From Hymenobacter oligotrophus (GTDB lineage: Bacteria > Bacteroidota > Bacteroidia > Cytophagales > Hymenobacteraceae): a DNA stretch of 64,000 nt. Positions within the stretch are counted from its first letter, which is position 1; the number at the start of each line of letters is the position of its first letter. The notes under the pieces were generated by a model. It saw only the letters and a program-made list of their open reading frames with translations. It made no database searches and had not been told where the DNA came from. The DNA lies in the NCBI RefSeq assembly GCF_003574965.1, contig NZ_CP032317.1, positions 2,852,001-2,916,000 on the forward strand. The letters are read 5' to 3'. Shown here in pieces: positions 24,794 to 32,676 of the stretch. The position numbers and the translations under genes were made by a program.

Positions 24794-25201
24794 ATGAAAA
24801 TCAGACATCAAACTGTGTTAAAAAAGTTGCTTAGACCATTCGATTATGCGTTTTATAGATTAGCAGAATTATTTTTTAAAAAAGATGGAAGTGAGGCAAT
24901 CAGAGCTATAGGGTTGCTATCATTAATGCAGGGTCTTTATATTGGATTCTTTGTGACTATGCTCAATAGAAAGATTGCTGAATTTGAATTAATAACAAGT
25001 TTAAAATGGGGAAAAATTCTACTTGCTGCCTTAACAATCACCCTGTTTGCTGTAAATTACAAAAGATATGCCAACAACTTTTATACAATGGCTGGTATGT
25101 GGCGAGGCACGGAAAAAATATATCAAAGAAGAGTAAGAAGTATTTATATAATACTTTCTTTTCTATCATCTTTATTAATATATCTATTCGCCCTACTATA
25201 A
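24794..25201 (+). CDS. AT-rich small membrane protein, unknown function
   Basis: A 135-aa ORF in a distinctly AT-rich block between carA and carB. After a basic N-terminus (MKIRHQTVLKKLLRPFDYAF) it has three hydrophobic segments: AIGLLSLMQGLYIGFFVTML, ILLAALTITLFAVNYK and SIYIILSFLSSLLIYLFAL. The charged loop MAGMWRGTEKIYQRRVR lies between the last two. Base and codon use differ sharply from the neighbours, suggesting transfer. No family recognised. A TTG two codons earlier is a less likely start. Confidence 0.7.
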   Translation: MKIRHQTVLKKLLRPFDYAFYRLAELFFKKDGSEAIRAIGLLSLMQGLYIGFFVTMLNRKIAEFELITSLKWGKILLAALTITLFAVNYKRYANNFYTMAGMWRGTEKIYQRRVRSIYIILSFLSSLLIYLFALL

Positions 25202-25244
25202 GATTAATTAACAACATCACGAAGCTTTTAACTACTGTACTCGC

Positions 25245-25524
25245 ATGTACGTCTACATCCTGACCAACCCTACCCAGACCGTGCTCTACATTGGCGTTAC
25301 GAATGACCTTAAACGTCGCCTGTACGAGCATTGCAGCGGTCGAGGCGACGCCGGGAAGTTTACCGGACGATATCAAGTGGACTTGCTAGTGTATTTCAAA
25401 ATATGCCCAGATGCGACGCAAGCCATAGCGCGAGAAAAGCTGGACGCGAGCCAAGAAAGACGCGCTGATTGCCGCGTTTAACCCAACTTGGCAGGCCATT
25501 GATTTGGAAACGTGGGCAGGGTAA
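25245..25524 (+). pseudogene. GIY-YIG endonuclease domain protein, frameshifted copy
   Basis: The first 65 residues (MYVYILTNPTQTVLYIGVTN, then DLKRRLYEH…) match the intact copy at 29416 almost exactly. After AIAREK an 11-base deletion relative to that copy (CAGCTGAAAGG missing) shifts the frame, so the open frame stops at 25481. The original frame is still readable downstream (KKDALIAAFNPTWQAIDLET then WAG and a stop at 25524). It has lost the central QLKGWTRQ part and is probably inactive. Both copies lie among REP-like repeats on either side of carB. Confidence 0.88.
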
Positions 25525-25542
25525 AATTCATCAAGCACAACC

Positions 25543-25821
25543 ATGTCTGAGGTAAGAATCTACAGGTCGCGAAAAGCTTTCGATAGCGAGAAACCTTTTT
25601 TGCTGTTTGATACTGAAAAAGTAAGCGCAATAAAAGTAGCGGAGTATATGGACGAAGCAAGCTCAAACAGCTATTGCTTCAAGCTAACGGTCGATGACAA
25701 AGAGTTTGCTTTCTGCTATGGCAAATCGGACAATAGAGACGAGTATTTAAGCCGTTTACTTCTGGCAATCGAAATGATTCAGGAACATAATATGCCTTTG
25801 GTAGACGTCATTATGTACTAA
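25543..25821 (+). CDS. Small AT-rich protein of unknown function
   Basis: A 92-aa ORF starting MSEVRIYRSRKAFDSEKPFL. It is compact, mixed alpha/beta in appearance, with no signal peptide or membrane segment; the end is EMIQEHNMPLVDVIMY. Base composition is AT-rich like the small membrane gene upstream. No family recognised. It sits between the broken GIY-YIG copy and a REP-like repeat, in the block that separates carA and carB. Confidence 0.6.
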   Translation: MSEVRIYRSRKAFDSEKPFLLFDTEKVSAIKVAEYMDEASSNSYCFKLTVDDKEFAFCYGKSDNRDEYLSRLLLAIEMIQEHNMPLVDVIMY

Positions 25822-25857
25822 AAAAAACCGTAACGCAACCGTTGCCAACGAAGCGGC

Positions 25858-25890
25858 AGAGATGCTTCGACAAGCTCAGCATGACGTTCT
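25858..25890 (-). repeat. REP-like repeat upstream of carB
   Basis: AGAGATGCTTCGACAAGCTC then AGCATGACGTTCT, a full consensus copy in minus orientation. It ends 44 bases before the carB start codon. Confidence 0.85.
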
Positions 25891-25934
25891 GATAACTCCT
25901 TCGCCTACGGTCTTTTTGAACACCACACCCCAGA

Positions 25935-28900
25935 ATGAACAAGCCCAACAAAGTCCTCATCCTCGGTTCCGGCGCCCTCAAAATCGGGGAGGCCGGTGAG
26001 TTCGATTACTCCGGTTCGCAGGCCCTCAAGGCGCTGAAAGAGGAAGGCATCCGCACCATCCTCATCAACCCCAACATTGCCACCGTGCAAACGTCGGACG
26101 ACATTGCCGACGACGTGTACTTCCTGCCCGTGACGCCCTACTTCGTGGAGGAAGTCATCAAGAAGGAGCAGCCCGACGGCATTCTGGTGGCCTTCGGCGG
26201 CCAGACGGCTCTCAACTGCGCCGTGGCCTTGTACCGCGCCGGCGTGTTCGAGAAGTACAACGTGCGCGTGCTCGGCACGCCCGTGCAGAGCATCATCGAC
26301 ACCGAGGACCGCGACATCTTCAAGGAAAAGCTCGACCAGATCGGCGTGCTCACGGCCCGCAGCGAAGCCGTGACCAGCATCGAGGACGCGCTGGCAGCCG
26401 GGGAGCGGATTGGCTTCCCCATCATCGTTCGCGCCGCCTTTGCCCTAGGTGGCCTGGGCAGCGGCTTCGCCAACAACATGGACGAGCTGCGCACCCTGGC
26501 CCAAAAGGCCTTCTCCACGTCGGACCAGATTCTGGTGGAAGAGTCCTTGAAAGGCTGGAAAGAGGTGGAGTACGAAGTGGTGCGCGACCAGTTCGACAAC
26601 TGCATCACCGTCTGCAACATGGAGAACTTCGACCCCATCGGTATCCACACTGGCGAGAGCATCGTGGTGGCCCCGTCGCAGACCTTGAGCAACCGCGAGT
26701 ACCACAAGCTGCGCAGCATCGGCATCAAGACCATCCGCCACCTGGGCATCGTGGGCGAGTGCAACATTCAATACGCCCTCGACCCGTACTCGGAGGAATA
26801 CCGCGTGATTGAGGTGAATGCCCGTTTGTCGCGCTCCTCGGCCCTGGCTTCCAAGGCCACCGGCTACCCGCTGGCTTTCGTGGCCGCCAAGCTGAGCCTG
26901 GGCTACTCGCTGGCCGAGCTGAAAAACAGCGTCACGCAGACCACCTCGGCCTTCTTCGAACCGTCGTTGGACTACCTGGTGGTGAAGCTGCCGCGCTGGG
27001 ACCTAGGGAAGTTTTCGGGCGTGCAGCGCCAGATCGGCTCGGCCATGAAGAGCGTGGGCGAGGTCATGGCCATCGGCAAAACCTTCGAGGAAGCCATTCA
27101 GAAGGGTTTGCGCATGCTGGATACGGGCCGGCGCGGCTTCGTGGCCAACAAGCCCGAGTCGTTGCTCGACAACGCCAGCCTCGATACGCTGCTGAACGAG
27201 CCGAACGAGGAGCGCATCTTCGCCATCAACCAAGCCTTCGAAGCCGGCTACGACGTGGACCGCGTGTACGAGCTGACGCGCATCGACCGGTGGTTTTTGC
27301 AGCGCCTCTACGGCATCTACCAGCTGGGCCAGCAACTCAGCGCGAAGCGCAACAACGGCGGCCTCGACGCCCTCGACACCGACCTGCTGCGCCAGGCCAA
27401 GAAGTCGGGCTTTTCAGACCAGCAGCTGGCCTTCCAGCTCCTTGGCCCGGCCGAGGTGAAAGCCAACGAAATGCTGGTGCGCGCCCGCCGCAAGGCCCTA
27501 GGTGTGCTGCCCGTCATCAAGCAAATCGACACGCTGGCGGCCGAATTCCCGGCCCAGACCAACTACCTCTACCTCACCTACCACGGCACCGAAAACGACC
27601 TGGCGCCCGAAGCCGACAAGTCGGTGGTGGTGCTGGGCTCGGGCGTGTACCGCATCGGCTCGTCGGTGGAGTTTGACTGGTGCGGCGTGAATGCGGCCCA
27701 AACGGTGAACGAGGAGGGCTACAAGTCCATCATCATCAACTACAACCCCGAAACCGTCTCGACCGACTACGACGTGTCGGACCGCCTGTACTTCGAGGAG
27801 CTGTCGTACGAACGGGTGATGGACATCCTGGACTTCGAGCAGCCGCAGGGCGTGATTCTGAGCACCGGCGGGCAGATACCGAACAACATTGCCACTCGCC
27901 TGGAGCAGGCCGGCGCGCCCATCCTGGGCACCGCCGCCGCCCGCATCGACGAGGCCGAAAACCGCCACAAGTTCAGCAGCATCCTGGACGAGCTGGGCAT
28001 TGCCCAACCGCGTTGGAGTGAGCTGACCACCATGGAGGCCATCTACGATTTCGTGAAGCAGGTGGGCTTCCCGGTGCTGATTCGCCCGAGCTACGTGCTG
28101 TCGGGCGCGGCCATGAACGTGGTGTCCAACGTGCAAGAGCTGCAGGAATACCTGAAGCTGGCCGTGGACGTCAGCGCCGAGTACCCGGTGGTGGTGTCGG
28201 AATTCATCCAGGAAGCCAAGGAAATCGAGCTGGACGCGGTGGCCGACAAGGGCGAAATCGTGTCGTACGCCATATCGGAGCACGTGGAGTTTGCCGGCGT
28301 GCACTCCGGCGACGCCACCATGTACTACCCGCCGCAGCGCGTGTACGTAGGCACGGTGCGCAAGCTCAAGGTCATTGCCGAAAAGATTGCCAAGCGCTTC
28401 CAGATCAGCGGGCCGTTCAACATCCAGTTCCTGGAGAAAAACCGCGAAATCCGCGTCATCGAGTGCAACCTGCGTGCCTCGCGCAGCTTCCCGTTCGTGA
28501 GCAAAGTCTCGGGCCACAACCTGATCAAGAAGGCGACGAAGGTGCTGCTGGGCGTGCCCGTGGAGCGCGACGCGAGCGAGCTGGTGTACGACTTGCCCTT
28601 CGTGGGCGTGAAGGCCTCGCAGTTCTCCTTTACCCGCCTGCAAGGCGCCGACCCGGTGCTGCGCGTGGACATGACCTCCACCGGCGAAGTGGGCTGCTTG
28701 GGCGACACGGCCGAAGAAGCGCTGCTCAAGTCGCTGCTGTCGGTGGGCTACCGTATTCCGGAGCGCTCGGTGCTGATTTCCAGCGGTCCGCTTACCTCCA
28801 AAGTGGCCCTACTGGAATCGGCGCAGGTGCTGGTGCAGAAGGGCTACACCCTCTACGCCACGCACGGCACGCACAGCTTCTTCGCCGAAAACGGCGTGCC

Positions 28901-29189
28901 CAGTTCCCTGGTCTACTGGCCCGACGAGCTGCAGGAGCCCAACGCCCTGACCTACCTGCGCGAGCGGAAAATTGACTTGGTCATCAACATCCCCCGGAAT
29001 ATGACCAAAGGCGAGCTGGACAACGACTACAAAGTACGCCGCACGGCAGTCGACTTCAACATCCCGCTCATCACCAACGCCCGCCTGGCCAAAGCCTTCA
29101 TCCACGCCTTCACCACGCTGAAGCTGGAGGATTTGAGCATCAAGAGCTGGAAGGAGTTTAAGGCGGAAGCGGTAAGTGTGGAGGCGTAG
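25935..29189 (+). CDS. carB: Carbamoyl-phosphate synthase large subunit
   Basis: A 1084-aa enzyme that makes carbamoyl phosphate from bicarbonate, two ATP and ammonia. Two homologous ATP-grasp halves are visible: the first from KVLILGSGALKIGEAGEFDYSG with IVRAAFALGGLGSGFANN, and the second from VVVLGSGVYRIGSSVEFDWC with LIRPSYVLSGAAMNVVSN. The C-terminal allosteric MGS-like domain starts near VGYRIPERSVLISSGPL and ends with the TNARLAKAFIHAF region. Length is normal. It is separated from carA by an AT-rich block and followed by REP repeats, a GIY-YIG gene and the argF' remnant. Confidence 0.97.
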   Translation: MNKPNKVLILGSGALKIGEAGEFDYSGSQALKALKEEGIRTILINPNIATVQTSDDIADDVYFLPVTPYFVEEVIKKEQPDGILVAFGGQTALNCAVALYRAGVFEKYNVRVLGTPVQSIIDTEDRDIFKEKLDQIGVLTARSEAVTSIEDALAAGERIGFPIIVRAAFALGGLGSGFANNMDELRTLAQKAFSTSDQILVEESLKGWKEVEYEVVRDQFDNCITVCNMENFDPIGIHTGESIVVAPSQTLSNREYHKLRSIGIKTIRHLGIVGECNIQYALDPYSEEYRVIEVNARLSRSSALASKATGYPLAFVAAKLSLGYSLAELKNSVTQTTSAFFEPSLDYLVVKLPRWDLGKFSGVQRQIGSAMKSVGEVMAIGKTFEEAIQKGLRMLDTGRRGFVANKPESLLDNASLDTLLNEPNEERIFAINQAFEAGYDVDRVYELTRIDRWFLQRLYGIYQLGQQLSAKRNNGGLDALDTDLLRQAKKSGFSDQQLAFQLLGPAEVKANEMLVRARRKALGVLPVIKQIDTLAAEFPAQTNYLYLTYHGTENDLAPEADKSVVVLGSGVYRIGSSVEFDWCGVNAAQTVNEEGYKSIIINYNPETVSTDYDVSDRLYFEELSYERVMDILDFEQPQGVILSTGGQIPNNIATRLEQAGAPILGTAAARIDEAENRHKFSSILDELGIAQPRWSELTTMEAIYDFVKQVGFPVLIRPSYVLSGAAMNVVSNVQELQEYLKLAVDVSAEYPVVVSEFIQEAKEIELDAVADKGEIVSYAISEHVEFAGVHSGDATMYYPPQRVYVGTVRKLKVIAEKIAKRFQISGPFNIQFLEKNREIRVIECNLRASRSFPFVSKVSGHNLIKKATKVLLGVPVERDASELVYDLPFVGVKASQFSFTRLQGADPVLRVDMTSTGEVGCLGDTAEEALLKSLLSVGYRIPERSVLISSGPLTSKVALLESAQVLVQKGYTLYATHGTHSFFAENGVPSSLVYWPDELQEPNALTYLRERKIDLVINIPRNMTKGELDNDYKVRRTAVDFNIPLITNARLAKAFIHAFTTLKLEDLSIKSWKEFKAEAVSVEA

Positions 29190-29211
29190 TTGGCTACTGA
29201 CGTTTAGATTC

Positions 29212-29244
29212 AGAACGTCATGCTGAGCTTGTCGAAGCATCTCT
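29212..29244 (+). repeat. REP-like repeat downstream of carB
   Basis: AGAACGTCATGCTGAGCTTG then TCGAAGCATCTCT, a full consensus copy, 22 bases after the carB stop. Confidence 0.85.
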
Positions 29245-29280
29245 ACCGCTTCGCTGGAGTTATCAGTACTGAATGAAAAC

Positions 29281-29383
29281 AGAGCGTCATGCTGAGCGAA
29301 GCCGAAGCATCTCTACTAATAGTAACTCCTCTCGCGAGGACGACCCCGGTAGAGATGCTTCGGCAGGCTCAGCATGACGTTCT
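29281..29383. repeat. Inverted pair of REP-like repeats upstream of GIY-YIG gene
   Basis: The plus copy 29281–29314 (GCGTCATGCTGAGCGAAGCC then GAAGCATCTCT) faces the minus copy 29351–29383 (AGAGATGCTTCGGCAGGCTC then AGCATGACGTTCT). They pair over about 30 bases, with an inner CTCTCGCGAGG palindrome in the spacer. It ends 32 bases before the intact GIY-YIG start codon. Confidence 0.85.
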
Positions 29384-29415
29384 AATTTTTCTGTTGTTCT
29401 GCGTAACGTAGCCGC

Positions 29416-29706
29416 ATGTACGTCTACATCCTGACCAACCCGACCCAAACCGTGCTCTACATCGGCGTCACCAATGATCTGGCCCGCCGCCTCTACGAGC
29501 ACAGTCAGGGCCGTGGCGACGCGGGCAGGTTCACCGGGCGGTATCAGGCGGATTTACTGGTGTACTTCGAGCAGTGCCCGGATGCTACGCAGGCCATTGC
29601 GCGAGAAAAGCAGCTGAAAGGCTGGACGCGGCAGAAGAAGGACGCGCTGATTGCGGCGTTTAATCCGACGTGGCAGGCTATTGATTTGCAGTCGTGGAGT
29701 ATGTAA
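29416..29706 (+). CDS. GIY-YIG endonuclease single-domain protein
   Basis: A 96-aa protein. The eponymous motif appears as YVYIL (residues 2–6) and YIGVT (15–19). The catalytic arginine is in DLARRLYEH, and the metal-binding glutamate is expected in AIAREKQLKGW. This is the stand-alone UPF0213/COG2827-type GIY-YIG domain, a small DNA nuclease fold without DNA-binding add-ons. All catalytic positions look intact. The gene is immediately preceded by an inverted pair of REP-like repeats, and a paralogue (broken) lies on the other side of carB, suggesting duplication or mobility. Confidence 0.93.
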   Translation: MYVYILTNPTQTVLYIGVTNDLARRLYEHSQGRGDAGRFTGRYQADLLVYFEQCPDATQAIAREKQLKGWTRQKKDALIAAFNPTWQAIDLQSWSM

Positions 29707-29753
29707 TTAAATAGAATGTAATGCAGATTTATACTCTCAAAATTTCGAACTTA

Positions 29754-30262
29754 TGAAGTTTGCATTTGGCTTATTTCTGATCTTATTATCGTCCTATGGC
29801 GTACAGGCACAACGATTTGACTTTGCTGCTAAGGATGCAGTAAAAGTGCCTATTACCTTCTTGGCGCAGGTTAAGCAGTATATCGAGAAGCATGATGGTG
29901 TACCTATAGTGTACCTATAGTGTACCTATAGTGTACCTATAGTGAACGACAAATTCACATATATACCCGTCTTTAACGTCATGAAACGATCTGAAAAACG
30001 ATTTGTAAATGGGATATACTATTTCACTCATAGTTCACATGATTCAGGTCGCCTCTTTATCCACCATAAAGGACAAATTATATTTCTGAGAAATGATAAC
30101 ACGTCTAACATCTTAACAGACTATAGTAGCTATTTAAAGAAATATGCGCCTTCTGAAAATACCCGAATAGCTTATTTATCAGCTATTGCAGCATTTATGA
30201 AGTTCCGCTCAGAAGACCAGCGATTGTTGATCAAAAGTGGCGCATTGGAAACAGTGAATTAA
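29754..30262 (+). pseudogene. Broken exported-protein gene with 11-bp tandem repeat
   Basis: The ATG at 29754 reads only eight codons before a stop. One frame over, FGLFLILLSSYGVQAQ followed by RFDFAAKDAVKVPITF is an obvious export signal and mature start, so a single base appears to be missing near 29760. That frame stops at 29918 inside an 11-base tandem array and is open again from 29921 to 30262 (NDKFTYIPVFNVMKRSEKRF, then a basic soluble domain). With one repeat unit the coding frame would be continuous, giving about 158 residues. The block is AT-rich. No family recognised. Confidence 0.65.
29899..29942 (+). repeat. Tandem array, 4 × 11 bp (TGTACCTATAG)
   Basis: Four perfect copies of TGTACCTATAG. 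The unit is not a multiple of three and carries a TAG that becomes in frame from the second copy, so copy number decides whether the surrounding exported-protein frame is open. Confidence 0.95.
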
Positions 30263-30279
30263 GATTTCAATGAAGCGGT

Positions 30280-30308
30280 AGAGATACTTCGACAAGCTCA
30301 GCATGACG
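30280..30308 (-). repeat. REP-like repeat
   Basis: AGAGATACTTCGACAAGCTC then AGCATGACG, one mismatch from consensus. It lies 49 bases before the argF' remnant and closes the repeat-rich block. Confidence 0.8.
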
Positions 30309-30357
30309 GCCTGACGGTCTTTTCCGTCTGCCCTTCTGAAACACTATAGAACACCAC

Positions 30358-30500
30358 ATGAACAAATTCACCTCGTTCGCCGACGTACCGGATTACAAAG
30401 CCCTGCTGTAACAGGCGCGGGAGATAAAGCAGAACCCCTTCGGCTACCAGCACCTAGGCCGGAACAAGACCGTTGATCCGGTTTTCTTCAACCCCATTCC
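30358..30500 (+). pseudogene. argF': N-terminal remnant of N-acetylornithine carbamoyltransferase
   Basis: The frame starts MNKFTSFADVPDYKALL, has a TAA at 30409, then continues QAREIKQNPFGYQHLGRNKT and VFFNP. The pattern KFT…AD…ALL-QA-EIK…PF-Y-LGRNKT…FFN is the N-terminus of Bacteroidota acetyl/succinylornithine carbamoyltransferases. The following carbamoyl-phosphate loop (SLRTRLS in the family) is lost. It is a stop-codon-bearing, truncated fossil. This enzyme uses the carbamoyl phosphate made by CarAB just upstream, so an arginine gene once stood here. A functional copy is expected elsewhere. Confidence 0.8.
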
Positions 30501-30656
30501 ACCAAGGCGGATTGCAGACCGTGCGTCCGACTTTACCCCACACAGTTACTTCTCGCACAGAGAAGAAAGCCAAGCATTAGCAAAGAGAATTACGTCTTCG
30601 GTTCGGGCCTTGGCCGCCGCGCCCTAGGTGAAATGAATACCCACGCGCGAAAACAA

Positions 30657-30690
30657 GCGGGGCCACCGAACTCACGTTCGGTGGCCCCGC
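30657..30690. terminator. Strong bidirectional-looking hairpin
   Basis: A 15-bp perfect stem (GCGGGGCCACCGAAC with its complement) and a 4-base loop, flanked by AAAACAA on the left and AATTGTT on the right. It lies downstream of the minus-strand lipoprotein gene (stop 30775) and of the argF' remnant. Confidence 0.8.
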
Positions 30691-30774
30691 AATTGTTACT
30701 GATGCCCTAGGTCGTCTGGCTTCCTTCTGTGCGCTGCCGCGCACGGAGCGAGGCAGCGCCTAGGTGCAAATGCT

Positions 30775-31305
30775 CTACAGCGGATCAGCCGTTACCTTGA
30801 ATTTGGAGTCGGCGCGCATGGTGATGTCTTGGGTTACGGCGGCACGCACGCGGGCTTCGGTAGTGAGAGTATACGAAGCGGCTTTGATGTATTTGTCGAG
30901 CTTGGCGCCGCTGGGCTGCAAATCGAGGGTGCGTACGCCGCGCGGAATGGAGCTTAGCGAAGCCAGCGGCACGCGGTCGTTCTGGTCGGTGCTGATGTAA
31001 ATGGTGATGCTTTCGAGGAAATCGAAGTTAGCCGTGTTGGGGTCGGTGATGGTGAGCGTAAGCTTGGTAAGGCTCACGTCCTTCACGAGGTCGGCGCGGG
31101 TGTCTTCGTTGCGAAAACGGTCTTCGGATTTGGTAGTAACCGAAACGGGCGCCACCGGAATAACTGACCCGAAGGGCAGGTTGCTACCCGCTACCCGGAT
31201 GTTCTGCGAGTCTTCGATGGTGAAGGTGAGAATTTTGTCGAGTTTTTTGCAGGCAACGGCCGTGAGCATGGCCACAGCAGCCAGCAAGAAAAGTACTTTA
31301 TTCAT
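30775..31305 (-). CDS. Predicted lipoprotein of unknown function
   Basis: A 176-aa protein. MNKVLFLLAAVAMLTAVAC is a lipoprotein signal with lipobox AVAC followed by KKLDK. The mature part is beta-rich with many Thr/Ser (ILTFTIEDSQNIRVAGS, DVSLTKLTLTITDPNTANFD, ITIYISTDQNDRVPLASL), an immunoglobulin-like impression. No family is confidently named. The internal ATG is chosen for the signal peptide. It is encoded 49 bases after the start of the membrane protein gene upstream on the same strand and may follow it in one transcript. Confidence 0.75.
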   Translation of the reverse strand: MNKVLFLLAAVAMLTAVACKKLDKILTFTIEDSQNIRVAGSNLPFGSVIPVAPVSVTTKSEDRFRNEDTRADLVKDVSLTKLTLTITDPNTANFDFLESITIYISTDQNDRVPLASLSSIPRGVRTLDLQPSGAKLDKYIKAASYTLTTEARVRAAVTQDITMRADSKFKVTADPL

Positions 31306-31353
31306 GTAGTTGGCTTTTGTCGGGTTTACGGAAATCGGCAGCACAAAGATTTG

Positions 31354-32661
31354 CTACCCGGCCCATTCGTGCGAAAGAAAGCGTTGCAACAGCAGTAACA
31401 ACAGGGCGCTGTTGCCAGCTACGCTAAGCACCAGGGCCACTTGCCGCACCCGCCGGTGCGGACTAGCCGTGGCCAGCACACCTATTGCCGCGAGGCCCAG
31501 CAACAAGTAAGCCAACAGCGTGCGCACGTGGCCGTACGAGCGAAACAAAATCAGCCAGCAAACTTCGGCCGCCAGCCACACCCACAGCAGTTGTTTGTAG
31601 CTGAAACGCACCTGACCGAGCACCCAGCTGAGCAGCACCGCAAAAAACGGGGTGGCAAACACATAGCGGCTCAGGCTGGCAACGGTACCGCCTTTGGTAG
31701 ACACCGTAATGGCAGCTACGCCTGCTAAGTAGGCCAGGCTAAACACCACAGCAAACGGCAACGACACCGCTTTGCCGGGCCGCAACAGCAAATAGCCGAG
31801 GTAGCTGGCGCAGGCAATGCCCACCAGCAAAGCCAGCGACTCGTAGCGCGTCATCATGTCGCCGCCCCAGCTGGCCAGGGGCCAGGCCGGCACCTGCAGC
31901 CGGATGTTCCAGCCTTGGCGCTGGGCTTGGGCAAACGCCAACCAAATGCCGGTGTCGCGGTAGTGCATCCACAGGCTGATGAGCATGCCTGCGCCCGAGG
32001 CCAGCGCGCCACCTAGGGCTTGCCGCCACACCAGCTGGTTTTCTTGCCGGCGCAGCAACCAAGCCGCCAGCAACAGCGCCGGCACAAACAAAAACGCTAC
32101 CGAGCGCGTGCAGCTGCACAGCAGCAAGCCTGCCCAGGCCAACGGCGCCTGCTGCTGCCGCCAGCCAATGAGCGCAGCCGTACCGGCCACAAAAAACAGC
32201 GCCTCGCTGTAGGGCACGGCCATAAAAAACATGGAGGGCGCCGACAGCGCCAGCAACTGCTGCGCTAGCGTAAAGCGCCACGCCCGGGCCAAAGCCGCAA
32301 ACGCCAGCACAAACAGCCCTAGGTTAAGCACGCCGATGCCCACGGCAGCCAGTCCCGTGGCGCGCCAAAGCAGCGGAAAGGCCGGAAAGAAAGCCGTCCG
32401 AATCAGGTCGTAGCCGTGGTTGCGGATGAACACGTAGTGCTCGGCATCCCACTCTTGCAGCCCGCGTTCAGTAATGGGCCTTGCCCCTAGATATGGGAGC
32501 ACCACCACCGCCAGCAGCACCATGATAGCCGCGTACAAAGCAGGCACCAGCAGGTATTGCCCAAAGCTGTTCGGCTTGCCCCAGCCGGCAGCGGTCTGCA
32601 CGGGGCTGATAATAGCACCGGACGCTGTGGCAACAGCGTCCGGCACGTGTGATTGCGACAT
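31354..32661 (-). CDS. Polytopic membrane protein, PIG-V/mannosyltransferase-like
   Basis: A 435-aa protein with about 10–12 hydrophobic segments. After the first helix it has WDAEHYVFIRNHGYDLIRTA then FFPAFPLLWR, matching the W-D-xx-Y-xx-I…GY…FFP-x-P-L pattern of GT-C type mannosyltransferases (PIG-V family) that use polyprenyl-phosphate sugars on the outer face of the membrane. The acidic WD motif would be catalytic. Sugar and acceptor are unknown. Its start codon lies 15 bases downstream of the hmgA stop. Confidence 0.75.
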   Translation of the reverse strand: MSQSHVPDAVATASGAIISPVQTAAGWGKPNSFGQYLLVPALYAAIMVLLAVVVLPYLGARPITERGLQEWDAEHYVFIRNHGYDLIRTAFFPAFPLLWRATGLAAVGIGVLNLGLFVLAFAALARAWRFTLAQQLLALSAPSMFFMAVPYSEALFFVAGTAALIGWRQQQAPLAWAGLLLCSCTRSVAFLFVPALLLAAWLLRRQENQLVWRQALGGALASGAGMLISLWMHYRDTGIWLAFAQAQRQGWNIRLQVPAWPLASWGGDMMTRYESLALLVGIACASYLGYLLLRPGKAVSLPFAVVFSLAYLAGVAAITVSTKGGTVASLSRYVFATPFFAVLLSWVLGQVRFSYKQLLWVWLAAEVCWLILFRSYGHVRTLLAYLLLGLAAIGVLATASPHRRVRQVALVLSVAGNSALLLLLLQRFLSHEWAG

Positions 32662-32676
32662 ACTATGTACTCCGGG

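Noticed and set aside
27498-28643. Long open frame (381 codons) antisense to carB
   Set aside because: It is the mirror of a strongly GC-biased real gene, rich in His/Val/Ala/Gly with no signal or domain. carB on the plus strand is certain.
29899-29942. Four direct repeats considered as a CRISPR array
   Set aside because: Units are 11 bp and contiguous without spacers, and no cas genes are in the window.
22551-30308. REP-like repeats considered as insertion-sequence ends
   Set aside because: No transposase gene lies between any pair and the copies are dispersed singly or as short inverted pairs.
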